DNA from: Microbacterium saccharophilum
GTDB taxonomy: Bacteria; Actinomycetota; Actinomycetes; Actinomycetales; Microbacteriaceae
Reading direction: 5' to 3'
DNA length: 41,047 nt
Assembly: GCF_007992455.1 (NCBI RefSeq)
Contig: NZ_BKAH01000019.1
Coordinates: forward strand, 1-41,047
The position numbers were made by a program, and so were the translations under genes. Numbering within the stretch: position 1 is the first letter of the stretch; every line of letters starts with the position of its first letter. Of the stretch, positions 8,337 to 16,927 are shown in pieces. The notes under the pieces were generated by a model. It searched no databases. It was given only the letters and a program-made list of their open reading frames with translations, and had not been told where the DNA came from.

Positions 8337-8834
8337 ATGGACGATGCACCGCTGCGCATCCCCCCGCGCCCGCCCCTGCCGACGCGCGAACCGGACGCAC
8401 AGGCCCGAGCTCCCCGTCGGCTGATGCGCGATCCCCGCGCCTATCTCGCGCTCTACCTCGCGGTGCTCGCCGCCGTCGCCTTCTGGCCGTCGCCGGTCGA
8501 TCAGGGCGCCGGGCCGTTGCTCCGCGTCGTCACCCGGCTGATCCCGGTGCTGACGTATCCGCGCATCGAGTTCGCGGCGAACATCGCCCTGTTCGTGCCG
8601 TTCGGGCTGCTGCTCGCGCTCATCATCACGCGAAACCGCTGGCTGGTGCTGCCGATCGCCTTCCTCGCCACGGTGACGATCGAGTGCGTGCAGGCCGTTG
8701 CGCTGGGCGCGCGAACGCCCAGCGTGCTCGACATCATCGCGAACACGGCCGGGGCGTGCCTCGGGATGCTGGCAGCGGCCGCCATCGAGGTCCTCCGCGA
8801 CGCGCGCACACCACCTCCGCCGCCGTCGCGCTGA
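8337..8834 (+). CDS. VanZ-like family membrane protein (165 aa)
   Basis: Four hydrophobic segments are visible: YLALYLAVLAAVAFW, IEFAANIALFVPFGLLLALI, WLVLPIAFLATVTIE, and LDIIANTAGACLGMLAAAA. The pattern ...N(I/L)xLFVPFG... followed by E..Q......R...(V/L)DIIANTxGA.LG is the VanZ-like signature. ATG 8337 is preceded by GAGGAGG; a longer upstream reading is not gene-like. VanZ itself gives low-level teicoplanin resistance, but most members are uncharacterised envelope proteins. The gene converges on the UDP-sugar dehydrogenase with a strong hairpin between them. Confidence 0.9.
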   Translation: MDDAPLRIPPRPPLPTREPDAQARAPRRLMRDPRAYLALYLAVLAAVAFWPSPVDQGAGPLLRVVTRLIPVLTYPRIEFAANIALFVPFGLLLALIITRNRWLVLPIAFLATVTIECVQAVALGARTPSVLDIIANTAGACLGMLAAAAIEVLRDARTPPPPPSR

Positions 8835-8861
8835 GCGCACACCGGCCGCGCTGCGCGCGCA

Positions 8862-8904
8862 CGCCGACCGGGGAGAGGGCCCGATTCCCTCTCCCCGGTC
8901 GGCG
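8862..8904. terminator. Bidirectional terminator, perfect 18-bp stem
   Basis: Bases 8862-8879 and 8887-8904 are exact reverse complements around a 7-base loop, located between the convergent VanZ-like gene and ugd. An 11-base repeat CCGAGCCGGTC follows twice (near 8908 and 8928). Confidence 0.85.
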
Positions 8905-8934
8905 CATCCGAGCCGGTCGGCTCCTCCGAGCCGG

Positions 8935-10353
8935 TCAGGCGGCGACGGAGTCTTTCTCGTGGGTGCCGAGGTCGAAGGTCTCGGCGACCACCGGTCGTCC
9001 GAGCGCGCGATACTCCCAACCGGCCCGCCGGTAGGCCGTCGCGTCGAGAGCGTGGCGCCCGTCGACGATCTTCTTCTCGGCCACGATCTCACCGAGGAGC
9101 GTCGGGTCGGCACGGCGGAACTGCTCCCATTCGGTGAGGAGCACCGTGACCTCCGCGCCGCGCACGCATTTGCCGAGGGTGTCGGCGTACTCGAGGTCGG
9201 GGTAGAGGCGGTGGGCGTTGTCGTTCGCCTCCGGGTCGTACACCGAGACGAGCGCGCCCTCGAGGTAGAGCATGCGGGCGACATCTAGCGCGGGCGCGTC
9301 GCGCACGTCGTCGGAGTTCGGCTTGAACGCCGCCCCCAGCGCCGCGACACGCACACCCAGCAGCGACCCTCCGGCCAGCTCCCGCACGAGGTCGACCGTG
9401 CGCGCGCGCCGGCGCAGATTGATCTGGTCGACCTCGTCGAGGAAGCGCACGGCCGCGCCCACCCCGAGCTCTTCGGCGCGGTGCCGGAACGCGCGGATGT
9501 CCTTCGGCAGGCACCCCCCTCCGAAACCGAGCCCGGGCTTCAGGAAGCGCGCCCCGATGCGGTCGTCGAACGAGAGCGCCTTGGCGAGCAGGTTGACGTC
9601 GGCGCCGGTGGCCTCGCACACTTCGGCCATCGCGTTGATGTACGAGATCTTCGTCGCGAGGAACGAGTTGGCGGCGACCTTCACGAGCTCGGCCGTCGCC
9701 GTGTCGGCCACGACGACCGGGGTCCCCTCGGCGATGATCGGCGCGAACGCGTCGCGCAGGGCGCGCTCGGCGTAGTCCGACGCGACGCCGAACACCAGCC
9801 GGTCAGGGCGCAGGGTGTCTTCCACCGCGAACCCCTCGCGCAGGAACTCGGGATTCCAGGCGAGCTCGAGGTCGGTGCCCGCCGGCGAGACCTCCTGCAC
9901 GATCGTAGTCAGACGGGCGGCCGTGCCGATCGGCACGGTCGACTTGCCCACGAGCAGCGCGCGGCGGTCGATGCGTTTGGCGAGCTCGGTGAACGCCGAC
10001 TCGACGTAGCGCAGGTCGGCCGCGTGCGACCCGGCGAGCTGCGGCGTGCCGACGCAGATGAAGTGCACGTCGCCGAACGCGGCGGCCTCGTCGAAGTCGG
10101 TCGTGAAGCGCAGCCGACCGTAGTCGAGCGCCTCCCGCAGCTTCTCGGGCAGTCCGGGTTCGAAGAACGGCACGTCGCCGGCGGCGAGACGCGCGATCTT
10201 GTCGGGATCGACGTCCACCCCCAGCACCTCATAGCCGAGCACGGCCATGCAGATGGCGTGTGTGGCGCCGAGATAGCCCGTTCCGATGACGGTCAGGCGT
10301 GGGAGTGGACCGGTGAGCACATTCTGTGCCGGTTCCATGCGGTGCAATGTCAC
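8935..10353 (-). CDS. ugd: UDP-glucose 6-dehydrogenase family protein (472 aa)
   Basis: Oxidises a UDP-hexose to the UDP-uronic acid with two NAD+, feeding polysaccharide synthesis. N-terminal Rossmann motif VIGTGYLGATHA (about 22-33); conserved GKSTVPIGTA (136-145), NPEFLREG (167-174); catalytic Cys281 in FGGGCLPKDIRAF; a C-terminal Rossmann half (GVRVAALGAAFKPNSDDVRDAP). Length is typical. GTG 10353 is chosen because GGAGG lies five bases upstream; ATG 10338 has none. The adjacent hyaluronan-synthase-like GT2 makes UDP-glucuronate the likely product, but a GDP-mannose dehydrogenase (AlgD-like) cannot be excluded from the motif alone. It is separated from the beta-helix gene by a terminator-like hairpin, so it has its own promoter. 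Confidence 0.95.
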   Translation of the reverse strand: MTLHRMEPAQNVLTGPLPRLTVIGTGYLGATHAICMAVLGYEVLGVDVDPDKIARLAAGDVPFFEPGLPEKLREALDYGRLRFTTDFDEAAAFGDVHFICVGTPQLAGSHAADLRYVESAFTELAKRIDRRALLVGKSTVPIGTAARLTTIVQEVSPAGTDLELAWNPEFLREGFAVEDTLRPDRLVFGVASDYAERALRDAFAPIIAEGTPVVVADTATAELVKVAANSFLATKISYINAMAEVCEATGADVNLLAKALSFDDRIGARFLKPGLGFGGGCLPKDIRAFRHRAEELGVGAAVRFLDEVDQINLRRRARTVDLVRELAGGSLLGVRVAALGAAFKPNSDDVRDAPALDVARMLYLEGALVSVYDPEANDNAHRLYPDLEYADTLGKCVRGAEVTVLLTEWEQFRRADPTLLGEIVAEKKIVDGRHALDATAYRRAGWEYRALGRPVVAETFDLGTHEKDSVAA

Positions 10354-10400
10354 GACTTCCTCCAGATGGTCGGTGTTGCGAGACGCCGATCGGGGCGGCG

Positions 10401-10433
10401 GTCTTTGCGCGGTCCCCCGGGATGCGCAAAGAC
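10401..10433 (-). terminator. Terminator of the synthase/beta-helix operon
   Basis: GTCTTTGCGC (10401-10410) pairs perfectly with GCGCAAAGAC (10424-10433) over a 13-base loop, 11 bases beyond the stop of the last operon gene. Confidence 0.7.
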
Positions 10434-10443
10434 AGGGGTGATC

Positions 10444-11712
10444 TCAGCGGCATTCGACATTGGCGAACCCTTCTGCTGCCGCGGAGACGGTATTGGAGCA
10501 CTCGACGACGTTGTCGCGCACAGGTGTGAGGGAGAAGCCGAATCCCGGCCCGTTGACGGTGGCTGTATTGCCGCGGAACACGTTGCCGCTGCCGTAGCCG
10601 CCGTCGCCGATCTCGTGGGTCTGGAAGCCGTCGAGCGGCGAGTTGACCCCGGTGTTGCCCTCGATGAGCCAGTCGTTTCCCTTGACATCGACCCAGCTGT
10701 CGGCCGCGGAGATCGTCGCACCGTCGAACGAGTTGGCACGGAGGGTGCCGCCGCGGGTGCCCTCTTTGATGTCGACCGCCTCGGAGGTGGTGCCGCTGAT
10801 GAGGTTGCCCTCGATCAGGTTGTCGTCGGAGGCGTCGGGCTGGCAGTCGCTGATGTCGCACCAGTTCGACTCGGCGGTGCCGATGTAGATGCCCTCGCCG
10901 AACTTGGGTTTACGCTGACCGGTGTTGCTGATGGTGTTGCCGCGCACGATGTTGCCGGTCGAGAAGCGGCGCAGGTGGATGGCTTCGTCTCCGGTGTCGC
11001 TGACGGTGAGGTTCTCGATGACGCTGCCGGTGGTGCCGTCGGCCATCACCCCCTTCTGCCCGTTGGTGACGGTGAAGCCGATGAGGTGCCAGTACTCAGC
11101 GCCGTCGAGGTGCACGATGTAGCCGTCTTTGACGCCTCCGCCCTGCAGCACGGCGTCTTTCGGCCCGCAGAGCGTGATGGGCGAAGAGGCGGTGCCCGAG
11201 GCCGTCGCCACGAAGTTGCCTTCGTAGGTGCCCGGGGCGAGCACGATGACATCGCCCGGCTGAGCCATCTCGAGGGCGGAGTGGAGCGCGTCGGCCGAGG
11301 TCACAGTAGGGGTGGGGGAGGGACACTCGGCCGACGCGGCCGGGCTCGACGGCGCCGGGGTGGCGGCGATCGTCGGAGTAGATGAGGGCCGGGGGGATGC
11401 CGAGGCTTCTCCCCCTGCCGTGGGCGTGCGGCCGGGGGCGGTGGCGGGAGCGGTGACGGTGGGTGCGGGACCCGCGGCGAGGGCGACGATGCCCCACGCC
11501 CCGGCGGTGAGCGCGACGCCGAGCACGAACGCGATGCCCGCGAGCACCCACGGTCGCGCCGTGAGCGCGGCAAGCGCTCCGCGTGCGCCTTCCGACGGCA
11601 GGCCCCCCGGCGCTGCCGTTCCCGCACCCTCCGGCCCCGCGCCCGACAGCCGCGACCCCTCGGCACCCTCAGGTCGGCCGCCGTTCGCGCCCGACTCGTC
11701 CGGCCCGCTCAC
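10444..11712 (-). CDS. Anchored right-handed parallel beta-helix protein (422 aa)
   Basis: A Gly/Pro/Ala-rich cytoplasmic tail, one membrane helix (VLAGIAFVLGVALTAGAWGI), a Pro/Thr/Ser linker, then a parallel beta-helix. The start of the helix, ALEMAQPGDVIVLAPGTYEG, is the classic lead-in of chondroitinase-B/alginate-lyase/NosD-like helices. Repeated rungs follow (GSVIENLTVSDT, GNIVRGNTISNT, DNLIEGNLISGT), with Cys near the end. GTG 11712 overlaps the upstream stop by four bases (GTGA), so translation is coupled. In polysaccharide loci such proteins are lyases or C5-epimerases acting on the nascent uronate polymer; this role is inferred. A longer reading upstream is the shadow of the preceding gene. 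Confidence 0.85.
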   Translation of the reverse strand: MSGPDESGANGGRPEGAEGSRLSGAGPEGAGTAAPGGLPSEGARGALAALTARPWVLAGIAFVLGVALTAGAWGIVALAAGPAPTVTAPATAPGRTPTAGGEASASPRPSSTPTIAATPAPSSPAASAECPSPTPTVTSADALHSALEMAQPGDVIVLAPGTYEGNFVATASGTASSPITLCGPKDAVLQGGGVKDGYIVHLDGAEYWHLIGFTVTNGQKGVMADGTTGSVIENLTVSDTGDEAIHLRRFSTGNIVRGNTISNTGQRKPKFGEGIYIGTAESNWCDISDCQPDASDDNLIEGNLISGTTSEAVDIKEGTRGGTLRANSFDGATISAADSWVDVKGNDWLIEGNTGVNSPLDGFQTHEIGDGGYGSGNVFRGNTATVNGPGFGFSLTPVRDNVVECSNTVSAAAEGFANVECR

Positions 11713-13616
11713 GAGGTGCCTCCCCGAGCGGGAGTGCGTCCGAGCGTCGACGGATCGACGACACCGGCCGTCAGGGCCGAGAGCGGGGTGTGCGAGGCGT
11801 ACGGGTTCCGGATGCCGGAGTCCCGCCGGCGGGCGCGCACACCGGTCACGGCGGTGATCACGACCAGCAGTCCGAGCGTCAGCCACATCACCGTCAAGGG
11901 CTGGAAGATGCTGCGGAGCACGACGTCGAGCGGCTTGGTCGAGACCCAGGCATCCACGTCGTTCTCGGTCATGGTGATCGCCACGCCGTCGCCGGCGCGG
12001 GCGGTGTCGATGGCGCTGGCACCGCGCCCCGCGACCGAGTTGCGGGTGATGTCGGTGTCGCCTGCGGCCGAGATGACCGTGATCGCGTGGCTCGTGGTGT
12101 CGACGATCGTGTTGCGGTCGACGCGCCCGGCCGCGTCGCGGAGGAAGATGCCCACCTCGCCCCCGGAGATGTCGTTGGCCTGCACGAGAGCCCCCGTCAC
12201 ACCGTCGCGGAGCGCGATGGCCTGGGCTGTGGACCGCTCGACGATGTTGCCGGTGATCGAGACGTCCGAGACGCCGCTGGCCACGACGATGCCCATGGTT
12301 TGGTCGCTGACCGCGTTGCCGTCGACGGTGAGGTTCGCGCCGCCGAGCAGCTCGATGCCGTAGCGGCCGTTGCCGGCGATCTTGGAGTCGCTCACTTCGT
12401 TGCCTCCGAACGATCCGAGGCTCGCGCCCACCGGGTTGGGGCCGTCGGCGAGCGCGCCGCCCTCCAGCGTGATGCCGTTGCGGCCGTTCGCCTCGACGGT
12501 CGCCCGCGAGAGCACGACGCCCGTGGCTGCGCGGGCGACCGTGATGCCGTCGACGGCGTTGTTGCTGGCCGAGCTGTTGTGGATCACGGCATCCTCCACT
12601 TCTCGGTGCAGCACCAGGCCGTCGACGAGGTTGTTGTCGAAGGTCGAGTCGCGGATGTCGACGCCCCGCGCCGACGTGATGAACATGCCGTAGGCGTTGT
12701 CGCGCGCTGTGACGCTGTCGATGTCGGCCGAGACGAAGCTGTAGGCGCCGAGGTCGGGGGTGGCGTCGAGGGGCACCGCGGCATCCGACCCCGTGGGGAA
12801 GATCTCGTTGCCGTACACGGTGGTGCCGGTCGATGCGTCGCCGCGCACCGTCTGTCCGACGACGGTCTCGCCGTCGGAGGTGCCGGTGAGCGAGACGCCG
12901 CCGGTGCGACCCGACCAGAAGCCGAGGTCGTGGAAGTCGACGTTCGCGAAGCGGGCGGTGCCGCCGCTCACGCGGACGTACGCACGACCGTCGGAGGTGG
13001 TGGTGTCGGCCTGGTCGGTGCGCGAGTCCCATGCGACCACCTCGGCACGCTTCTCGGGGGTGCCCGAGATCTGGATCGCCCCGCCGAGACTCGCGATCGA
13101 CACGAAGAGGTCGGGCGTGCTCGTCAGGTGCAGGCGCAGTGCGTCGCGCGAGGTGAGCGAGAGCGTGGCGCCCTGGTCGACGATGATGTTCTCACTCAGC
13201 AGGTAGCTGCCGTCGGGCTGCTGCACGAAGGTCGACGGGGCGAGCTCGAGCAGGTCGGAGATCGTGTAGGGCGCCTCGCGTTCGATGAGCACGAGCGTGT
13301 AGGCGTTGCCGGTCACGAGGCGGAACGGACGGTTGGCGCTCGCGCCGGTCCATCCGGCGGCGTTGGCGATGGCCCGCACCTCCACGAGGCGGCGCTCTTC
13401 GTTGGCGACGAGGGTCGCCTCGAGCTCGGGGTCGCCGGGGTAGGCCTCGCCGCGCACGACGTTGTCGCTCTCAGCGGGCGTGACGGGTGCGGGGGTCGGC
13501 GCTTCGCTGCCGGTCGCGGTGCCGGCCGCTGTGGCCGGTGCGGCGGACAGGGCGATGAGGCCCACGGCCAGCGCGAATCCTGCCGCAGCGCGTGCGGCGG
13601 TGGTGCGGGCGTTCAC
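11709..13616 (-). CDS. Secreted beta-helix protein with C-terminal membrane anchor (635 aa)
   Basis: N-terminal signal peptide (GFALAVGLIALSAAPATAAG). A central region of about 350 residues is made of parallel beta-helix rungs with the pattern hydrophobic-x-hydrophobic-N/D-G-I (for example NGITLEGGAL, GRYGIELLGGANLTVDGN). A C-terminal membrane helix (MWLTLGLLVVITAVTGV) and a basic tail follow. The architecture resembles mannuronan C5-epimerase (AlgG) / NosD-like repeats. GTG 13616 overlaps the stop of the synthase gene by four bases. It is probably anchored outside the membrane, working on or guiding the polymer made by the synthase; lyase, epimerase or scaffold are all possible. Confidence 0.87.
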   Translation of the reverse strand: MNARTTAARAAAGFALAVGLIALSAAPATAAGTATGSEAPTPAPVTPAESDNVVRGEAYPGDPELEATLVANEERRLVEVRAIANAAGWTGASANRPFRLVTGNAYTLVLIEREAPYTISDLLELAPSTFVQQPDGSYLLSENIIVDQGATLSLTSRDALRLHLTSTPDLFVSIASLGGAIQISGTPEKRAEVVAWDSRTDQADTTTSDGRAYVRVSGGTARFANVDFHDLGFWSGRTGGVSLTGTSDGETVVGQTVRGDASTGTTVYGNEIFPTGSDAAVPLDATPDLGAYSFVSADIDSVTARDNAYGMFITSARGVDIRDSTFDNNLVDGLVLHREVEDAVIHNSSASNNAVDGITVARAATGVVLSRATVEANGRNGITLEGGALADGPNPVGASLGSFGGNEVSDSKIAGNGRYGIELLGGANLTVDGNAVSDQTMGIVVASGVSDVSITGNIVERSTAQAIALRDGVTGALVQANDISGGEVGIFLRDAAGRVDRNTIVDTTSHAITVISAAGDTDITRNSVAGRGASAIDTARAGDGVAITMTENDVDAWVSTKPLDVVLRSIFQPLTVMWLTLGLLVVITAVTGVRARRRDSGIRNPYASHTPLSALTAGVVDPSTLGRTPARGGTS

Positions 13617-14971
13617 GCGGCGACTGCTTCGGGCTGGTCGCGGTCGTCGAACGACGACGAACGGGTCGGAGGTGCCGACGAGGGCATCTCGGCGATGAGG
13701 GTCTTGGCGGTCTGGCCGTCGCCGCCGATCTGGTCGGCGTGCCGGGTGAGCCAGCCCTGCTTGTTCATCGTGACGAACGCGTAGAGCTTGATGGGAAGCG
13801 CGATGAAGATCACCGTGAGGGCGACCACCGGCAGCAGGAAGATGTCGAGCGGCCGGCGACGCAGGTGCGAGAAGCCCCGGATGCCGCGGGTCACCAGCAC
13901 CCAGGCGATCACCGCCCAGACGCCGATCGACGAGATCTCGAGGCGGCTGAAGAGGATGTAGAAGATCGTCAGCCCCATCGTCACCGGCGTCAGCAGGATC
14001 TGCAGCACGGTGATCTTGGTGACGAACGGCGTGCGCCAGAGCCATCCCTTGGCGATGGCGGTGAGGTAGGTGCGGTACGAGTTGCGGCTCCACCGCACGC
14101 GCTGCTTGATGAACGCCGTGAAGCTCGACGGGAACATCGACAGCGCCCGGGCCGAGCGCTGGTGCACCGTCTTGTAACCCGAGGCGAGCACGAGCCAGGT
14201 CAGCCGGCCGTCGTCGCCGGCGATGCAGCGCCGACCGAGGAAGTATTCGTTCTCGAGGTGCTCGAGCACCGGCATCACCGCCGAGCGGCGGTAGACCGCG
14301 GTGCGCCCCGAGATGCAGGCCACCGCTCCGGCACGCCCCATGGCGGGCACGTAGTTGTAGTACCGCAGGTCGACCAGCCAGTCGGCGACCCGGCGCCACA
14401 CGCTCGTGCCGCGCTGGTAGACGTTCTGCTGGGTCGAGACGCCGCCGACCATCGGGTCGACGAAGGGCATCTGCACGTTCTCGAGCAGACCACGGGTCCA
14501 GGAGGTGTCGGAGTCGACGAGCACGAGGATCTCGCTCGTCGCGAGGCGGATGCCGCAGCCGAGCGCCGAGCGCTTGCCTGCGTGCTCGAAGAGAACCGGG
14601 GTGATCACCGGGTCGCCCAGCGCCATGATGCGGTCGTATGCCTCGAGGTCGGCGACGTCGAGCACGATGATGATCTCGGTCGGGTCTTGCGCACGCCACG
14701 TCTGCAGACACCGCAGCAGGATGTCGGGGTCTTCGTGGTACGACGGCACGATCACCGAGGTCGTCGTGCGGAAGTCGCTGACGATGGCCGGCGTGCGCGC
14801 CGACAGGATGACGCGGTAGAGCCAGAGTGCCCACACGACCGTGCCGGCGATGGCCAGCGGAAAGTACGGTGCGAGCGTCTCCCACGTGTCGGTGACGGTC
14901 TGCCAGAACGACGGAAGTGACGGCAGATCTGTCGAAGCCCCAGAAAAAACGGATGCCGAAATACCAAGCAT
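13613..14971 (-). CDS. Processive GT2 polysaccharide synthase, hyaluronan-synthase/Alg8-like (452 aa)
   Basis: A membrane-embedded inverting glycosyltransferase. One N-terminal helix (LAIAGTVVWALWLY), then the GT-A domain with VIVPSYHEDP (73-82), substrate/Mg motif VDSD (152-155), acceptor-site AGDDGRL (251-257) and KQRVRW (289-294), the Q(Q/R)xRW motif of processive synthases. At least three C-terminal membrane helices follow. The order matches HasA/NodC/Alg8. ATG 14971 has GGGGGG upstream. It is the first gene of a tightly coupled operon with two beta-helix proteins, and ugd lies downstream, so the product is probably a uronic-acid-containing exopolysaccharide. The polymer (hyaluronan-like, alginate-like or other) cannot be told from sequence alone. 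Confidence 0.92.
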   Translation of the reverse strand: MLGISASVFSGASTDLPSLPSFWQTVTDTWETLAPYFPLAIAGTVVWALWLYRVILSARTPAIVSDFRTTTSVIVPSYHEDPDILLRCLQTWRAQDPTEIIIVLDVADLEAYDRIMALGDPVITPVLFEHAGKRSALGCGIRLATSEILVLVDSDTSWTRGLLENVQMPFVDPMVGGVSTQQNVYQRGTSVWRRVADWLVDLRYYNYVPAMGRAGAVACISGRTAVYRRSAVMPVLEHLENEYFLGRRCIAGDDGRLTWLVLASGYKTVHQRSARALSMFPSSFTAFIKQRVRWSRNSYRTYLTAIAKGWLWRTPFVTKITVLQILLTPVTMGLTIFYILFSRLEISSIGVWAVIAWVLVTRGIRGFSHLRRRPLDIFLLPVVALTVIFIALPIKLYAFVTMNKQGWLTRHADQIGGDGQTAKTLIAEMPSSAPPTRSSSFDDRDQPEAVAA

Positions 14972-15231
14972 GTGACCCCCCCGAGTCGTTTGCGGTGAAA
15001 CAATCCGCCACCGTCAGACGCGGACCGCGACACGGTCTGCGCATTCCTCTGGTCAACGGTGGCCATGTCGTGTGATCGCCATTCGAGTGGCGATCCCGCG
15101 TCATCGGGAAGCAGGGCACACGCTGACAGGCGAAGTCGCTTCCGGTCAATGGGCGATGGGCGATGTCGGCGATTGTTCACGCGACCGTCACCGCTTGAAA
15201 CCGCCCCGAAACACGGCCAGGTTCATCCTTT
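14972..15231. other. Promoter region of the synthase operon up to the IS
   Basis: It holds a perfect 8-bp inverted repeat, GATCGCCA (15074-15081) and TGGCGATC (15088-15095) with a 6-base spacer, and a short tandem GGGCGAT GGGCGAT near 15155. These may be operators for the minus-strand synthase operon. TTGACC on the minus strand near 15050 is a possible -35 without a clear -10. No gene is seen. Confidence 0.5.
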
Positions 15232-15297
15232 GGAGCCTGACCCGCTTTTCCGGACACCGACTTTGAGGCGATGATCGTCTTGGAAGGAGTCCGTGAG

Positions 15298-15582
15298 ATG
15301 CCTGCTGCCCACCCGCCGGAGTTCCGGCGTCGAGCCCTGGATCTGGTCGCCCAGGGCAACCCTGTCAGTCAGACCGCGCGTGATCTCGGGATCAGCGAAT
15401 CCTGCCTGCGGAACTGGATGAACCGCGACGCCGTCGACTCCGGCCGCAAGGCCGGGGTCACCACCGATGAGCACAAGGAACTCGTCGAGCTGCGCCGCCG
15501 CAACCGCGTGCTCGAGATGGAGATCGAAATCCTCAAGCGCGCCAGCGCTTACTTCGCCCGGGAGAACGTCCTCCCAAAATAG
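15298..15582 (+). CDS. IS3-family transposase OrfA
   Basis: 94 aa. Helix-turn-helix of the IS3 OrfA type: EFRRRALDLVAQG, SQTARDLGISESCLRNWM, followed by a leucine-zipper-like segment with ELRRRNRVLEMEIEILKRAS. ATG 15298 has AAGGAG upstream; ATG 15271 lacks one. It ends at TAG directly after the CCCAAAA slippery heptamer, so part of the product becomes the OrfAB fusion transposase. Confidence 0.93.
   Translation: MPAAHPPEFRRRALDLVAQGNPVSQTARDLGISESCLRNWMNRDAVDSGRKAGVTTDEHKELVELRRRNRVLEMEIEILKRASAYFARENVLPK
15573..15579 (+). promoter_or_regulatory. Programmed -1 frameshift site CCCAAAA
   Basis: In the OrfA frame the bases read C CCA AAA TAG, a standard X XXY YYZ slippery heptamer immediately before the stop. 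A one-base backward slip enters the OrfB frame. Confidence 0.8.
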
Positions 15583-16454
15583 GGTTCCGGCTGGTCCGCG
15601 AGCTCGCCGCTGACGGTGTCCCCGTCGCGGTGGCCTGCCGGTTCCTGAACGTCTCGACCTCCGGCTACTACGACTGGCGAGACCGGCCACCGTCTGCGCG
15701 GGCCATCGCCGACGGCGAGCTGACGGCCACGATCAGGCGCATTCATGCCGACTCTCGGCAGACGTATGGGGCGCCGCGGGTGCTCGCCGACCTGCGGCTC
15801 GGACTCGGCGTCCACGTTGCCCGGAAACGCGTCGCACGGTTGATGCGGTTGGACGGGCTGGTCGGAGTATCGCATCGTCGCAAGCGACGCGGCTGGAAGC
15901 CCGACACCGCGACCCACGAGGACCTCGTGAAGCGGCAGTTCCGCGCAGACGCGCCGAACCGGCTCTGGTTCTGTGACATCACGCAACACCGCGCGAGAGA
16001 CGGATGGGTCTACTGCGCCGCCGTGATCGACGCCTACTCGCGCCGTATCGTCGGCTGGTCGATCAGCGATCGCATCACCGCGGAGATCGTCGTCGACGCG
16101 CTTGAGATGGCCCGGTGGCGGCGCCGTCCCGAGCCCGGAACCGTGGTCCACGCCGACAGAGGAGCGCAATACACCAGCTGGCTCTTCGGACACAGGCTCC
16201 GCCAGGCAGGCCTGCTCGGATCGATGGGCAGAGTCGCGTCCAGCGTTGACAACGCGCTCATCGAGAGCTTCTGGTCGACCATGCAACGCGAACTCCTGGA
16301 CCGCGCCGTCTGGGACAGTCGGGCGCAGCTCGCGTCAGCCATGTTCGAGTGGATCGAGGGCTTCTGCAACCCCCGCCGCCGGCACACCTCCCTCGGCGAC
16401 CTCAGCCCCGTCGAGTTCGAGGCCCTTCACACCGCCGCAGAAATCGCGGCATGA
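15579..16454 (+). CDS. IS3-family transposase OrfB, expressed by -1 frameshift
   Basis: DDE transposase with an rve-type core. The first residues after the slip (IGFRLVRELAADG) run into VACRFLNVSTSGYYDW, the usual IS3 OrfB start. Catalytic triad: D in LWFCDITQ, D in VVHADRGAQYTS, E in SVDNALIESFWSTMQREL. The end has the usual NPRRRHTSLGDLSPVEFE. A GTG at 15630 exists but is not needed, since the frame is open back to the slippery site. Full length, no internal stop, so transposition could still occur. Confidence 0.93.
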   Translation: MGFRLVRELAADGVPVAVACRFLNVSTSGYYDWRDRPPSARAIADGELTATIRRIHADSRQTYGAPRVLADLRLGLGVHVARKRVARLMRLDGLVGVSHRRKRRGWKPDTATHEDLVKRQFRADAPNRLWFCDITQHRARDGWVYCAAVIDAYSRRIVGWSISDRITAEIVVDALEMARWRRRPEPGTVVHADRGAQYTSWLFGHRLRQAGLLGSMGRVASSVDNALIESFWSTMQRELLDRAVWDSRAQLASAMFEWIEGFCNPRRRHTSLGDLSPVEFEALHTAAEIAA

Positions 16455-16540
16455 TCAACACACAAGAACCGTCCGGGAAACCGGGTCAGGATCCGAGGGA
16501 CAGAGCGGTCCCGCACACTGCCGAATACTCAGGAGTACAG

Positions 16541-16927
16541 ATGACCCGTGAACCGACCGATCGCGAAGTTCGGGCATACCTCGCCGCTGAACGCACGCCC
16601 GTGATCTTCGCTGAGGGAGCGTTGCCGCCACGCGGCGGGGAGATGAATGGCAAACGGCTCATCTTGTGCACGATGACGCTCGAGGGTGTGCCGAGAATAC
16701 TCCTTGAGGATCAGGTCGGAAGCGCAGCTGTCGAAATAACCGCCGCCCGTGTAGCCGGTGTGCGCATGGAATCCAAGCCCTTCGAAGCTTCAGCCGCGGT
16801 CGAAGTCCAGGGCCGGGCGGATGATGGTCGCGTGCTCGACGACGACGGGAAACCCCAGTTCTTCGTCATCTCGGGGCCGAAGAGAGTCCTAGGGCGCGCG
16901 TTTTCGTCAATCGGCATCTCGCTGTGA
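16541..16927 (+). CDS. Hypothetical protein, 128 aa
   Basis: ATG 16541 has AGGAG seven bases upstream. The protein is soluble and mixed alpha/beta, with GKRLILCTMTLEGVPRILLED and a C-terminal KPQFFVISGPKRVLGRAF. No signal, membrane segment or known motif. It overlaps the next gene (lipoprotein) at GTGA, so the two are probably co-translated. The right end of the IS lies only 46 bases before the start, so the original promoter may be lost; GAATACT near 16523 could serve as a -10. Function unknown. Confidence 0.7.
   Translation: MTREPTDREVRAYLAAERTPVIFAEGALPPRGGEMNGKRLILCTMTLEGVPRILLEDQVGSAAVEITAARVAGVRMESKPFEASAAVEVQGRADDGRVLDDDGKPQFFVISGPKRVLGRAFSSIGISL

Larger units (their letters stand above)
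15232..16494 (+). mobile_element. IS3-family insertion sequence, apparently intact
   Basis: About 1.26 kb with orfA, orfB and imperfect terminal inverted repeats: 15232-15255 (GGAGCCTGACCCGC...) and 16471-16494 read backwards (GGATCCTGACCCGG...) agree at 21 of 24 positions. No clear target duplication flanks it, so the insertion is old, rearranged, or my ends are a few bases off. It sits between the polysaccharide block and the next accessory block. Confidence 0.85.

Noticed and set aside
9481..11385. A 634-aa plus-strand frame, and the similar 733-aa frame at 11583-13784
   Set aside because: Val/Gly/Arg/Ala-rich readings antisense to ugd and the beta-helix genes, produced by high third-position GC. 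No domain pattern.
10444..13032. An 862-aa minus-strand reading frame over both beta-helix genes
   Set aside because: Its first half is an Arg/His-rich shadow of the 635-aa gene. The real gene begins at GTG 11712, which overlaps the upstream stop by four bases.
11709..15149. A 1146-aa minus-strand reading frame
   Set aside because: The part above 13616 is the wrong frame of the GT2 synthase; a signal peptide begins cleanly at GTG 13616.
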